A stretch of DNA of 64,000 nucleotides from Lottia gigantea (GCF_000327385.1 NW_008709504.1:1186432-1250431); one strand, 5' to 3'. Counted from the stretch's first letter, positions 42,874 through 56,821 are shown. Numbers and translations: made by a program. Notes: generated by a model not told the origin, from the sequence alone.

Positions 42874-44515
42874 TGAAGATTGGAGCACTGTCCTGCTGGT
42901 GCCACACTAATTGAATGAAACAGCAGCTAAAACTGTGAAAAATGTCCTAAAAAAAGGGCAAAGAAAACTTCCACATCATTGCAATGAAGCGTTTGATGGA
43001 CAGGTCAAAGCCACTCAATGATGTTATCAAGCGGAATAGGTTGCAAATACTGTATCCAGTGTTCGCACAGCCTTGAAAAGTCCTTGAATTTTGAGTTGAG
43101 TGAAATTGTGTATATTTTTAACAATTTAATAATCAGACATTTTTGTCTGAGTAAGATTTATCAACAAAACAGCCGTTACTGAAAATAATAAACGTTGATT
43201 TGGAAGTATTCAATATAGATTACATAGTAGGGGGTATAAAGCAACTGCCATGGGTCATGTAGTCTCGGTTGTCATCTATGATATCTACTATCTCCACACA
43301 CCATGATGATCGAGTCAGTGATAATTATGTTACTATATATAACTTATAAGGTCACGTCTCGCAATGTCTGTCAACTTAGATTTTATTGCTGGGTGTTCGT
43401 TTTCAAATGCCCTGCTTTGTTTTCTAACTGTTTATTTATTTTATTTTTTTTTCATCCCGGGAGCTTAGTTCTCGGAAACGGCAACGGGTACAGCAAAACG
43501 GATTTCTCCGTGTTTTCTAACCTGTGGAGAATTGTTGAATCAATTTAAAACGAAAATTTTCTGAGCAACATGAAGCGACGTTGGCAACAGACGGAAAATG
43601 GACTCTAGAGGGCATGTTTATCAACCGATTTTGATCGGGTTTCTTTCATTGTATTTCTTGTAACAAAAGGTAAATGATAGCAGTTAAAAATTTGTGATTT
43701 TCAAAAATTCATTCGATACTTTTTATTGGCGAAATTAAATGAAAAATACTATTTCGGTTGTTATTTGGCGGATTGACTTGAAACGTACATGGTGTAGATC
43801 GCCAGCAAAGTGGAATAAAAGCACACATTCAAAAAATTTCCACCACTTCCGGTGGAATTGATTTATGTCAAAAATAACATATGCATTATATTACCAGCCT
43901 TAATACAAACTTTTTAAACTAAAAAAATTCGTACCGGAAGTAACATGTTTGCCGCCATTTTGGTTTGCCTCATTTTTGCCAAAATTGATTCCAAGAATCC
44001 ATTTTATATCCGATTTGCGTAATGTTTGTGTCAAATGATACATTGAATGTTTGTCTACAATTTGATGAAGCAGAATTTTGATTTTCGATTTTGCCTTTTT
44101 CGTACAACTGGATGTTTTTTTTCAAAGTTTGAAGGGGTATATCTCATGACCTTGACCTTTGATGACTCTCATATTTACTGTGATCATAATTTGTGACCTT
44201 GTTTATCTGATGACCTTTTGACCTTTGGGGTCAGACACCTATTTCCGATTTTACAGGGGTCTTCACATGGATCATTTTGAGCCTTTAAAGTGCTATATCT
44301 CGGTCCCTAATAGAGATATGGCAATAATTCTTTCAATTTTGTAATATAGAGATTCAGAGCTTTCCATAGATATATAACATGCATGCCTTACATGCAAATT
44401 CAAAACTCCATTCACTTAACATGAGGTTATTATTAGATAAATCTGCTAATTAGATTAACCTGGCTATCAACCCCAAAAGAAATCAAAGTTTAAGTTGTTT
44501 TAAAGACACCCTCCG
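42874..44515. other. Intronic DNA without recognised genes
   Basis: No coding region. Contains a CCTTGAAAAGTCCTTGAATTT stretch (43073-43093) that recurs at 47897-47917 and 47930-47950, marking a dispersed repeat. Confidence 0.5.
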
Positions 44516-46457
44516 TTTTTATACACCCACATGAATATGTGGTCGTATATTGTCGTCGCTTCATGATGCTTTAGATTGATAAGATCTCGGTCAAGTTCGA
44601 ATTTGACATATTTTCAATGTACGGTTTTTGAGATATTGCCCTTGACTTAGAACGCCTTGAAATTTGTTAAAAATAGTTCGTGAGCAGGATTGAAGCTACA
44701 GTTTTCATCTGATTCTGATGAAACTTGGTGTGATTATTGGAATTGATTAGATCTCGGACAAGTTCTAACTTGACGCATTTTCGATGAACGGTTTTGAGTA
44801 ATTGCCCTTGACTTTGTTAAAACGCGTTAATATTTGTTAAAAATAGTTCGTGAGCAGGATTGAAGCTACAGTTTTCAACCGATCCTGATGAAACTTGGTG
44901 TGATCATTGGAATTGATAAGATCTCGGACAAGTTCTAATTTGACGCATTTTTGATGAACAGTTTTTGAGTAGTTGCCCTTGACTTTGTTAAAACGTGTTG
45001 AAATTTGTTGAAAATAGTTTGTGAGCAGGATTGATGCTACAGTTTTCAACCGATTCTGATGAAACTTGGTGTGATCATTGTAATTGATAAAATCTCAGAC
45101 AAATTTTATTTTGACGCATTTTCAATGGACGGTTTTTGAGTTATTGCCCTTGACTTTGTTAAAAAGCGTCAAAATATGTTAAAAATCTTTTGTGAGAAGG
45201 ATTGAAGCTACAGTATTCAACCGATTCTGATGAAACTTGGTGTGATCATTGGAATTGATTAGATCTCGGACAAGTTCTAACTTGACGCATTTTCGATGAA
45301 CGGTTTTGAGTAATTGCCCTTGACTTTGTTAAAACGCGTTAATATTTGTTAAAAATAGTTCGTGAGCAGGATTGAAGCTACAGTTTTCAACCGATCCTGA
45401 TGAAACTTGGTGTGATCATTGGAATTGATAAGATCTCGGACAAGTTATAACTTGATGCATTTTTGATGAAATCTTTTGAGTTAATGCCATTAACTTACGA
45501 AAAACGTGTCAAAATTTGTTTGTGAGCACAATACAAGCTACAGTTTTCAACCGATTCTGATGAAACTTGTTGTGATCATTGAAATTGATAAGATCTCGAA
45601 TAATTTCCAATTTGACGCATTTTCGATGAATGGTTTTTGAGTTATTGCCCTTGACTTTGTTAAAAAGCGTCAAAATATGTTAAAAATCTTTTGTGAGAAG
45701 GATTGAAGCTACAGTTTTCAACCGATTCTGATGAAACTTGGTGTGATCATTGGAATTGATAAGATCTCGGACAAGTTCTAACTTGACGCATTTTAAATGA
45801 ACGGTTTTTGAGTTATTGCCCTTGACTTTGTTAAAATGCGTCGAAATTTGTTAAAAATAGTTTGTGACCAGGATTGACTCTACAGTTTTCAACCGATTCT
45901 GATGAAACTTGTTGTGATCATTGGAATTGATAAGATCTCGGACAAGTTCTAACGTGATGCATTTTTGATGAACGGTTTTCAAGTTATTGCCCTTGACTTT
46001 TTAAAAACGCGTCAAAATTTGTTCATGAGCATAATAGAAGCTACAGTTTTCATCCGATTCTAATGAAACTCGGTGTGATCATTGAAATTGATAAGATCTC
46101 GGACAAGTTCTAACTTGACGCATTTTTGATGAAATGTTTTTGAGTTAATGCCATTAACTTACGAAAAACGCGTCAAAATTTGTTTGTGAGCACAATAGAA
46201 GCTACAGTTTTCAACCAATTCTGATGAAACTTGGTGTGATCATTGGAATTGATAAGATCTCGGACAAGTTCTAACTTGACGCATTTTCGATGAAGGGTTT
46301 TTGAGTTGCCCTTGACTTTGTTAAAACGCGTCAAAATAATAAAAGCATAAATAATTTCTTCAATATGAGAAAATTCGTACTTTAGTCACTAAAGACTGTT
46401 TTATTATTTCTGACAGCTGCCAGTGGGCGTATGTTATCTTGCAACGCAAGCTATCTT
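44516..46457 (+). mobile_element. HINE/pearl-type repeat H7 (longest core array)
   Basis: Hairpin 5' end at 44516-44556, about ten core units of roughly 160-175 bp, then the CTTTAGTCACTAAAGACTG and CAGCTGCCAGTGGGCG blocks and the terminal hairpin CTTGCAACGCAAG with CTATCTT (46457). A piece of the 3' block is missing before 46340. Confidence 0.8.
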
Positions 46458-46489
46458 ATATTTCTAAAAATGTCCAGTTATGGTATATA

Positions 46490-47085
46490 ATTAATATACT
46501 TAATTTCCCAACTTTCTTATTTCTTATCCAAATTTCACCAGACTTTGTATGTATGTGTATAATCAAATTCAAAATTTGAGGGATATATCGAATTTGCGTA
46601 GTGCGCATGCGCATTACCAACTTTCTTATATTTCATTAAACTTGGTATGTATGTGTATAACCCAATTCTAAATTTGATTGAAATATTGAATTTATGATGT
46701 TAGCATGCGCATTACCAACTTTCTTTTTTCTTGTCCGAATTTCATCAAAATTGGTATATGTATGTGTATGATCCAATTCTAAATTTAATGGAAATATTGA
46801 GTTTTGTTGTGCGCATGCGCATTACCAACTTTCTTATTTCTTGTCCGAATTTCATCAAAATTGGTATATGTATGTGTATGATCCAATTCTAAATTTGATG
46901 GAAATATTGAATTTATGTTTTGCGCATGCGCATTACCAACTTTCTTATTTTTTTTCCGAATTTTATCAAAATTGGTATATGTATGTGTATAATCCAATTA
47001 TAAATTCGATGGAAATAACGAATTTTTGTTGTGTGCATGCGCATTACCAACTTTCTTATTTATTTTCCAGATTTCATCAAACTTG
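46490..47085. repeat. ~110-bp tandem repeat with NRF1-like palindromes
   Basis: Five imperfect units (spacing about 98, 110, 111, 111 bp between GCATGCGC landmarks at 46605, 46703, 46813, 46924, 47035). Most contain TGCGCATGCGCA, followed by TTACCAACTTTCTTAT and CATCAAAATTGGTATATG. Confidence 0.85.
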
Positions 47086-47399
47086 GTCTTTATTAATTGA
47101 CAAACATTCTTTTATTCCTAGTCAATATACTTAAACTCTAAGCAGTGTTGAATATTTGAATTTAGAGATGCAGAAAAGTATTTACATCAATGTAATTGCA
47201 ATAGATCATCTTCGTATGTACCTGAATGTCGTAACACGTCCTGCATCAGTACTGTTATTAAAACAGTTCTAGTTTTTCACTGTATTTGACCAATTCCCAA
47301 TTATACGAGAATTACGAGCTGGGCCCACTAGGAAATGGTCTCCTTGGAAACATGTACATCTTGATTTATTGCTATGTCTGGAAGATGTACTTTTAACCG

Positions 47400-47690
47400 A
47401 TCGTGGTTTCAAATGAGTGAATTTAGTAAATGGGTCAAGGAGGTTTAAGATAACAGAAACCATGCTCGCTGTTCAGTTTGTAACAAAACTATAAACCTGG
47501 CAAAAATGGGACAAGCAGCTCTGAAATCTCACATGAGTAGTGAAAAACACGTCAGTTTGATGAAGTCAATTGAAGGACAGATAATGGCAGTGTCTTCAAA
47601 TGTTGGTGACAGTGACAATCCCAACCGATAAAAACCTAGTTTACCATCGATGAAAAGAGAAAAAGAAAGCCCTTTCACATGTTATAGTGT
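47400..47690 (+). pseudogene. BED/C2H2-type zinc finger of a hAT-like transposase (fragment)
   Basis: In one plus-strand frame: FSKWVKEV, a stop, then HARCSVCNKTINLAKMGQAA, LKSHMSSEKH, and a Ser/Lys-rich continuation with another stop. The CX2C...HX4-5H finger preceded by a 'W(V/L)KEV' stretch is common at the N-terminus of hAT-type transposases and their domesticated relatives. No catalytic domain is visible here. Confidence 0.45.
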
Positions 47691-47699
47691 TCAAAACTT

Positions 47700-48680
47700 G
47701 TTCTTGTAAGCACCACCAGTACTAGCCTACACATACACACGTTATCGAGACAAGAGAACCAAACTTCCTGATGATATGCAAATACACACACATCTTCAGG
47801 CAAAGAACCGATTAACCCCATTGACAAATATTAACTATCTTTATTGATTTCACAGTTCAGAAGTTAGGTACATGTGTATTCTGTCAGACTAATATCCTTG
47901 AAAAGTCCTTGAATTTCAAAGCCCAGAGTCCTTGAAAAGTCTTTGAATTTTTGAGGCAAAGTGCTGTATGAACCCTGTGTATCACAATCTGTTACTTTAT
48001 GAAACAATTTAACTACCTCATGAAACAATTTAACTACCTTTGACCTATCAGATCCTAGATCTGCAGCAATCTCCCTCATATGCTGCTATGTAGCACCAAA
48101 TTCGGCCTACCACGGACTCATGCCAGAGTTCATGCAGTTGTTGCTGTCGCTCTTGGGCTAGTGCAATGACCAGAATGGCACATCCACTGTACAGATAAGT
48201 ATGTCTACACCCCATGGCATCTGTTGCACGTACCACCATTCAGATGTCTGCATGGAGCCAAGTTGGGAATGTCTTCAAGGGTGGGACTAGGATTCCTTTT
48301 CCCCCTGTTTGTGTACGGATCCCACAATGGTTCAAAACGAGATCAATGCCATATTCAGCAGCTGAAGTAATAAAGTATGGCACAGGTGGCAAGTGGTGCA
48401 TCTGTGTTCTTGATAGCAAGCTCTTCTATGGGCTTAAGTAGGTCTGACTTGCTGCTGAATGGAAACTGAACTCCGCACTGAATGGGCAAAACAGTATCAC
48501 TTGACGCCAAAACAATTTGGTACATCACTTTCCTGTGTGGCTTTGGTATAAAGAAATATTAGGTTAAGCACCTAGATTTGTCTTTAAATGGTATCAGTTC
48601 TAGCCATGTAACTTGAATCGTAAGATTTTTTCCCCAAAATCTACAATTAGCTTTTTGAGATCCAGAAATATTGACCCTAA
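47700..48680. other. Intronic DNA, unidentified coding-like stretch
   Basis: Minus-strand open stretches at 47864-48239 include QERQQQLHELWHESVVGRI and MREIAADLGSDRSKVVKL, which looks helix-turn-helix-like. I cannot assign a family. The dispersed CCTTGAAAAGTCC repeat lies at 47897-47950. Confidence 0.3.
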
Positions 48681-48689
48681 CCCTAGCTT

Positions 48690-49510
48690 ATAGATTTTTG
48701 ATGGTGTTAATTCTTGAATCATTGTATTCCTTGACCCAAAATATGACAGATTGAGAAATATCAACAATTATAGATTTATTATGGCTGCCATTGCAAAATT
48801 CAACATGGCCACAGTTGTAGCTACATGAATCTTTAATCATTGTAGGCCTATTCATTGACCCCCAAATAACCAATTAGCCACCAAGAAAAAGTTTAATGCT
48901 GACATAGATCCAGAAATATCAACAATTGCTAATGTTAATGGTAGCCATTTTGAAAATTAAATTAAAACATAAACCACTGGATTCGTTGACCCTAGAAATG
49001 TATAAGAACGGGTTTATAACTGACATAGATCAAGAAATATTGACAATTATAATTTGAAATTCAATATGGTGGCAGTTATAGCTACTTGAAACCTGAATCA
49101 TTTTATTCCTTGACCCCCAAAATGTACAATTAGATACCAAGAACTTGTTTATAGCTGACATAGATCCAAAAGTATTGACAATTATAAATTTTTGATGGTG
49201 GCCATTTTGAAAATCAATATGGTGGCAGTTATAGCTACTTGAAACCTGAATCATTTTATTCCTTGACCCCCAAAATGTACAATTAGACACCAAGAACTTG
49301 TTTATAGCTGACATAAATCCAAAAGTATTGACAATTATAAATTTTTGATGGTGGCCTTTTTGAAAATCAATACGGTGGCAGTTGTAGCTACTTGAAACCT
49401 GAATCATTTTATTCCTTGACCCCCAAAATGTACAATTAGACACCAAGAACTTGTTTTGGCTGACATAAATCCAAAAGTATTGACAATTATAAGTTTTTTA
49501 TTGTCGCCAT
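48690..49510. repeat. 153-bp tandem repeat
   Basis: Landmarks GGCAGTTATAGCTACTTG at 49072, 49225 and 49378 (153 bp apart), with TTCCTTGACCCCCAAAATGT and CAATTATAAATTTTTGATGG between. More diverged units extend left to about 48690. The minus-strand ORF at 49030-49446 is only this repeat read in frame (153 is divisible by three). Confidence 0.85.
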
Positions 49511-49674
49511 TTTGAAATTGGTAGGTGGAATTTTACATGGCTCCATATCCAAAAATATTCACAACATATGAAAGTAACTTTATGCCAAATTTGTTGCTTG
49601 TATCACAAAATGCACAATGGTTTTGCGATGCCGCTGGTTTTTGGAGAGTTGATATTTATAAACATTTATCATTT

Positions 49675-50112
49675 TCTAGCGTCCCAGCTCCCTTATATAT
49701 TAAGACTTTATAATTATCAACTATTTTATTCAATCTATTTAACTAGTTAGTTAAATACACATACGAGATGTACATGGAAAATACTGGAACTGTGGAACTA
49801 TATTATTCCACTCATATTCATACTCATTTGAGAAAACCAATTAATATTTTTAATGAAACAAGTGTTGAATTATCTTGGTGGTCAATCATATGGATAAAAT
49901 ATTGAATGACGACGATCAAAAGGAATTAATTCTATCCAATATGTTACAACCATTAAATTTACTTTTTTTTATAGTTGTTTATCAGCATATTGAACTCTTG
50001 AACTTGGTCTAAATGAGTTCACACATGATAACAATTAATTTGTATTATTTCAATTTGATCATAATTTCACTTGTTTTCGATTCTCTCAAATGAATGTTAG
50101 CATAACATTACA
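49675..50112 (-). repeat. 3' LTR of the Gypsy element
   Basis: 438 bp; on the minus strand begins TGTAATGTTATG and ends GACGCTAGA. Partner at 58245-58681. Confidence 0.9.
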
Positions 50113-50568
50113 TCACTCCGGTGGACGCAATAAAAATCTAATTGTTCACAATTAGATTTTGAGGAAAATATTATATGTGATAAAAATAGGTGATGAAATA
50201 TATGTAAATAATGATAAAATTACAACAATTATAATGACAACACTTAAATGTCTTTAAAAGTTAATGTCTGATTGTTTTTGTTTGTGTAAGGAATACACTT
50301 TACGAACACATGAAACTTTCTCTGTTATAAGAAACACTATTGACATTCACTTTTTCCCACTTCCATTATACTATATTCACCAGAGGTATTCACTATTTTC
50401 CTACCTCCATTATACTATATTCACTAGAGGTATATTTTTCCCAAGTGATAAATTATTAGATGCATTACGACAGGATCTCCACTGTCCTGACGTAATTCGT
50501 GGCTGGTTCTGGCGAATATTGCCGACGTGGTGGTGGTGTTTCTGGTGGCAGGCTTAATGTTGTCATCT

Positions 50569-52275
50569 CTATGTTCCTTGGTTGTGGCTTTGGCTTTTTT
50601 CTGAATTTGTCCACCAAGGCGTACAGAGACTCTTGGTTTCAGTACCACTCGTTCGCCCTTCAGTGTCCCTAACACGTTTGACCTTCTTATATATTTTAAC
50701 AATTTTAAAAATTATGATAAAGAAAATGTCGAGGAATAAACAAGCTCCAAGGAGATAAAATATCCAATGTACCTGAGGACGAAACGGATTTTCTAACAAA
50801 GGGTGTAAATTAGACAGTTCTAATTCGCCCATGGCATTGTGCAATTTTGGACTGATTTGATTAATTGGGGCCAAGGTAGAAATTGTTAATATTGTAGGTA
50901 AATTTTGAGTGAATGAATATTCTTTATCTTGTTTTGAAATATTATACAGAAACTTGGCAATATTGTTTTTCTTGCCAACGATCTGTCTAACATTAAAATT
51001 GGAAAGTTCTTGTAGGTAAAATGGTAACGTGAAATATGACGAATGGGCGTAACATCCCTTTATTTTATTATTATTGGAATTTGAGGAATGGGTCCTATGG
51101 AAGTTTTACAACTTTTTTCAATTAATTTAGGGTTATGCAAAAATAATGAAGATTCACAAGAAGGTGCAAAATTGGTTGATAAAGTAGGTTTTCGAAATTT
51201 ACATTTAGGTAAAGCCAGTTTATTGCAAAAAACTACGTCAAACCTAACATAAACATTTCGATTAGGGGAGATTGCAAAATAATCGGTTAACCCTAAAAAT
51301 GACAAGGTTTGATTATGTGAAACTAGCGCAGGTACGTGAACTAACTTATATAATTAAAAAATAGAAGATTTTTGAACTAAAGGTAAGGAAACTAACAAAT
51401 GAAAGGCCATGCGATCAGGAACAATTTGAACACAGAGTAAGTTATAATATTTTCTTAAATCAGACTTAACAATTGGTTCCGGTAAATCGAGCGTAGACGG
51501 CAGTTGTCTTTGAACCACTTGTAATGCATTAAATAATTGGTCGGGTGTAATAATTGACGATGCCAAACGTTGTTGTGAAGCAACAATAACTTGCATTTGA
51601 AGTTGATTAATTGAATTTTGAACGATACTAAAAGTAGAGTAAACTAAATTAAACATACTATGAAGTTTTGAGATGGTTGTAACGAAATCTATTTGAGGTG
51701 TCAGTCCTCCAACAATAGAAATGTACATTCCTTTTACCCATGTTGTCAATTGTCCTGTAGAATTAATTAAGGCATTGATGGATTTTCTATTGGCTGCAAC
51801 ATTGCAGGTTGTTGTGTTCAGCACAGATAATCCATCTTTCAAGGCATGGTACATGAAACCCTGGGTGACTGGCATAGATTGCATTCGAGAAGATAGTCTG
51901 TCAACGGTATCTTGGTCTGCGACGCCAAATCCACCGAGTGGTAAAAGGCTACGATGGGGCGAGCAGAGTTTGGAATGGTAATTTCCGTTTTGATATCATC
52001 GAAAGTATTTCGAAGTCGATCGAATAAATATTTTAATTGGGTTGTTTCGCGACTCAAAACTTGCAGAATATTTGTAGTACATTAGCTGGTGCGAGATGAT
52101 CTTTGTCCATCGTCCCAAATTGATCTATGGGTATCTGCACGCGTTTGACAGATTTTGTATAATTTGTGAATGCTTCATTCGAGTCATCCAAGTAGTTTTG
52201 CATTGGCTTTAAATCGATTCTAATAATCAACCAGCCATGTGCTATATGATGCATACACACGATTGAAATATACAA
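50569..52275 (-). pseudogene. Envelope-like region of the Gypsy element (fossil)
   Basis: Sits between integrase and the 3' LTR. Open segments contain QLKYLFDRLRNTFDDI, a helical stretch, TCNVAANRKSINALIN, a long heptad-like region (about 51500-51720), LTPDQLFNALQVV-like text (here IITPDQLFNALQVV), and near 50700-50780 a hydrophobic membrane anchor (IFYLLGACLFLDIFFIII) followed by a basic tail (KIYKKVKRVR). This plan resembles F-type (baculovirus/errantivirus-like) fusion proteins. Family assignment is an inference. Broken. Confidence 0.55.
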
Positions 52276-53039
52276 ACTTAAAATTTTGTGTAGGAGATTG
52301 ACTTAAAGTAAACGAGACAAGGGTACTGATAATAGTAAGAAAAAAACACATTTTTATCTGAAATATACGATAGAATAGTCTAATAATAGTGAGCAAAAAG
52401 AATGTTTGCTATAAAAAGGGAATTGTTACATAAATATCGTATTACAGTTATCACTGCATATAATAGCATAAAATCTCAAGTGTTATGTTCCATTTGAAGT
52501 ATTAGACCCTCCCATTTCCATTTGTGACTGGATAATCACTCCTGCTTAGGCAATTGTCAATTGTTCCCTAGAGGGATATTGTGTATTGAGAAAAAATGCA
52601 TGTTTTTACAAAAATCTGATGTTTGATTATTAAAGTTTGTGAAGCGAATTTGGACTTTTTATGTAAGAAACCCCAGGCTGAAACCCTTTCACATCACACA
52701 AGGATATGGCCATTAACAGGCCCAAGTTAAATCAATGAGACTACAGTTTAACGGTTGAATAGTATAATCAACGCGTAAAGAATCAAGATTAGTAAATCTT
52801 ACAATAAACTATGCCGAAAATTATTAGCTAAGAGCTCATTACTAACAATTTCAACTAGTTATTAAACATTGTCTCACTTCAATTAACACCATGGTAATTA
52901 TTGATATGTTCAATCATTTTATCTTATATTACGGCCATTTACTATTATATCTTTCTATTATCATTTTAATACCATACTAATTTCACATACTTGCCATGAA
53001 AATTCTATTCATTATATTAACATATTAATACTTTTCAAA

Positions 53040-54688
53040 ATGCCTTTTGTGGAGTGTGTTAAGGGGACGTTCAAACTTATGGAGAATTGATGTACGGTTT
53101 TCTCTGAGTTCATCCCACGAATTTTCTGGATGAGCTAATCGTAAATGATTAGAATGAACAGATTTAATTTTGCCAGTTGATTGGTGTTTGATTTTGAAAT
53201 TTACTGGAGAGGTTTGATCAATAATTCGAAAAAATGGTTGCCAATGGATTGTTAATTTTGAAGAGTGATGTAATTTATTTGTGGAATCATAATAATAAAC
53301 AGCATCACCAATTTCTAATGTTTCCTTTTAACGATGCTCATTAGCATATTTTTGGTTTTTAAGTCGACTGTCTTTCGTATTGTCTTTTACAGCCACCGAT
53401 GCTTCATGGAGACGTTCGAGCATAGTAGGGACGTACTCGTCACCATAATATTTGTCTTTTGGACTTAGCAAGGTATCCAATGGAAGCACGCGACCATATT
53501 GTAAAAAAAAACGGTGTATACTTAGTACGTTCATTTACCGCGGTACGGTAACTTAATGCAATCATTTGTAAGTAATTATCCCAATCAGTATGTGACTGAT
53601 TGACAAACTTAGCCATAGTATCATTTAAAAATCGGTGAAATAGTTCGGTGAGTCCGTTTGACTCTGGATGAAAGCTCGAAGTTTTTATGTGGTTTATATT
53701 TAGTTGAGAAGTAAGTTGTTTAATTACAGAAGAATTATATTCAGTTCCTCTGTCAGTGATTATTAGAGAAGTACAACCATAACGTGGAATTATTTCATGT
53801 AATAAAATTTTTGCGACTTGTTCCGTAGTTTTATCTGGGACTGCAAATATTTCTGGCCATCCAGAATAATGATCAAGTATAGTACAAATGTATTTAATAC
53901 CCGATATACTGCATGGGTAGGGTCCGCAATGGTCCATTCCAATGATTTTAAAAGGATACTCGGCCACCAGCATTTTTTGAATTGGTGCTTTTTTGCTTCG
54001 TAAGTTTACGTGCGTTGCATTTATCACATTTTGCGATGTATGACACAGTGTCTTTATACATGCTGGACCAAAAGTAGCGGTGACGGATTTTATTGTATGT
54101 TTTTTCAATACCAAGATGTCCACTGAATGGAAAATCGTGCAAGTTTGAAATGACTTTGGTTGCTAAGTGAGAAGGAAGAACTAATTGTAAATGCTTATTG
54201 GGATCATGGATGGTTGTTTCACTAATGTTATATAGCAACCCTGAGATCAGAACAAAATTATTAGCGAAAAGGTTTGATTTTTCAGTTTTGAGAACGGCAA
54301 TAATTTTTGAAATTTCAGTATCAGCTGCTTGTAATTCTTCTGGTTTTTGTATTTCAAAATTAATTACATTGGAAACAGGTTTGTGTTCATTATCAGTATC
54401 ACACTTCATTTCATCTAGTAACGAGGCAGGAAGGTGCAGTTGTGTATTTATTTTATCAGAGTTAATAACTGCAATTTCAGGAGCTATTGATTGGTCATTA
54501 ATTAGATCATTATCGCAGAAATTAAGTGGGGAAGTCGTGTGTAACGTAGGAGGGTGGTCAACCATAGTAATAGCTTTGTCTATTTCATCGGGGTGGTTTG
54601 CTGCTTTTGACTTAATACGCGATAGATAGTCAGCATTAACATTATCCTTGCCTTTGACATGTTGGATGTCACAATTATATTCCGACAT
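53040..54688 (-). pseudogene. Gypsy integrase region (fossil)
   Basis: 53948-54688: VKGKDNVNADYLSRI (RNase H end), then HLGIEKTYNKIRHRYFW and CDKCNARK, the HHCC zinc finger. 53440-54123: IIGMDHCGPYP (first Asp block), LIITDRGTEYNS (second Asp), FHPESNGLTELFHR (Glu block). 53040-53534: C-terminal domain with GDAVYYYDS-like and LRLAHPENSWDELR text. A complete set of integrase blocks is recognisable. Confidence 0.9.
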
Positions 54689-54710
54689 TATAATAGCCCA
54701 GCGTTGAACT

Positions 54711-56720
54711 TTAGCATTCCGAGGTGAACAGCGATTGTAACGGCTTATGATCTGTATAAATGGTAAACTGTGATCCTATTAAATAATGGTGCAACTTCAA
54801 AGTACAATATACTACAGAATACATTTCTCGTTCAATAACAGGCCATGAAGTTTGAGTTTTGGAAAATTGGTGAAAGACATACTGAATAACTTTTTCGCCA
54901 TCATCATGATCTTGTGTAAGGACACCTCCAATTGCATAATGGGATGCATCCGTATATAACTTATATGGTTTGGATGGATCAGGATATGCCAAAATTGGGG
55001 CAGACATTAAAGCATGTTTCAACTTTTCAAAGGCTACATTGGCTTCATCAGACCAAATAAATTTAGCATGTTTCTTTGTTAAAAGTGTGAGGGGATTAGC
55101 GATCTCGGCAAAATTGGAAATAAAGGATCGATAATAACCCACGGATCCCAGGAATCCACGAAGACCTCGAATATTTGTAGGATGTGTCATATCCTGAATA
55201 GCACTAATTTTATTCTTATCCAGGCGGATACCGTCTTTTGAAATTATATGTCCAAGGTATTTGATGTCTGCTTTAAGAAATTCGCATTTACTGGGTTTGA
55301 GTTTTAATAAGGCCTTTTTAAAGCGACAAAAGAAATCTTCGAGATGACATAAATGATCTTCAAATGTTTTGGAATGGATGATAATATCATCAATATATAC
55401 CTTAACATATTTATCTAGACATCCTTTCATGACAGTTTGCATTAGGTTTTGAAAAATACTTGGGGCAATACATATGCCAAAGAGAAGACGATTATGTTCA
55501 AAAAGACCTCGAAAACATGTAAAAGCAGTTTTGTGTTTAGATTCTTCATCTACCTCACCCTGCCAGTAGCCTTACTTTAAATCCATGCATGTCATATATT
55601 GATACTCACTGAGTTGCATAAGGATATCAGAAATATTAGGTAATGGAAAACTATTTTTACGCATGTTTAAATTCAACTTCCGGTAGTCAATACAAAAACG
55701 GTATGTATTATTGGGATTCGGAACTAACAAAATTGGACTTGCATATTCGGATGTGGAAGGACGGATTACACCTGCTTCCAACATATCAGCAATTTGTTTG
55801 TCAACAATCGGACATTGAGTTAAGGGTAAACGGTACGGTTTTTGACGTACAGGTGGGCTATCGCCGGTATCAAAGTGAGCTTTGATGATGTTGGTTTTAC
55901 CTAGTTCTAAATCTGTTGTGGCAAAAAGGTTGGTGTATTGCTTTAGGAGAGCAGTTAATTGATAACGTTGTCCAGGGGAAATATGAAGAAATTTGTCAGA
56001 ATCAAAAGGAGAATTTTTTGAACTTTTGGATTTATCCATGTCGGATAACGCATCTAAAGCATTTATTTCTGAAAAATGTTCAATAGTCCCTAGAACAGAA
56101 TTTTTGGGAAATCGGAAATTATATTCAGTAGTATTTTGAATTTTGACCTGTATAGACAGTGAATTAGTACAGTGAATACTGTTAATAGCCAATAATCCAG
56201 GTTGATCGATGAAAACATTTGCAATTTCTAACGGTGTAAAAAGAATATTCGTATTGCGAAAACGGGAAGGAATTTTGCAAGTAAAATGACAAGACGAATA
56301 CGGACGAATATGATGATTGGTGGACAGTTTGGCCAGGTGGATTTGAGGTACAGAATTGTTTGTGGTGTTTAAAAGGGTGATAATTTCAGATTTACAATTT
56401 AAAATATTTTGTTGGAAATTTAAAATGACACCAAATGATTTAAAGAAATCGCTACCGATTATAAGATTTTTGCCTAGACGGTCAACAAAATGAAAAGCAA
56501 ATTGAATAGATCGTTTAGCAAACTTAAACGTGATAACAGCTTTACCGTGAACGTTGAGCGGATTGCCTGTGACGCCAACTAAACAGTGTAACTGTGATTG
56601 ATCAGTTGTATAATGTGAAATATGAGTTTGTGGCAATCGCTGAAAAAATTTCAAATCTATTAGAGATATTTCCGAACCACTGTCAAGAAGGGAATGTGTA
56701 TAAACATCAGAAATGTAGTC
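54711..56720 (-). pseudogene. Gypsy protease, RT and RNase H region (fossil)
   Basis: Near 56690 the minus strand gives LLDSGSEIS, the aspartic protease site; NLIIGSDFF follows (56460). RT: KPYRLPLTQ, ASPILLVPN, FCIDYRKLN, and motif C YIDDIIIHS (near 55385). RNase H: LYTDASHYAIGGVL (near 54970), EREMYSVV, FTIYTDHKPL. Normal Ty3/Gypsy order. Confidence 0.9.
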
Positions 56721-56821
56721 AAGAACATAAGAATTAGTTGAATTGTGTTTAGAATTGCCGATATTATGTCCAAAAGTTTGGTGACCCAGGTCATCTTAAC
56801 CTTTTTCAACACACCTGGGGG

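Noticed and set aside
44140-44250. Repeated TGACCTTGACC-like half-sites suggesting nuclear-receptor elements
   Set aside because: Short and common in AT-rich intronic DNA; no consistent spacing.
47864-48441. Coding-like stretches on both strands, possible Tc1-type or helix-turn-helix protein
   Set aside because: A few suggestive phrases but no catalytic motif or consistent frame; no family can be supported.
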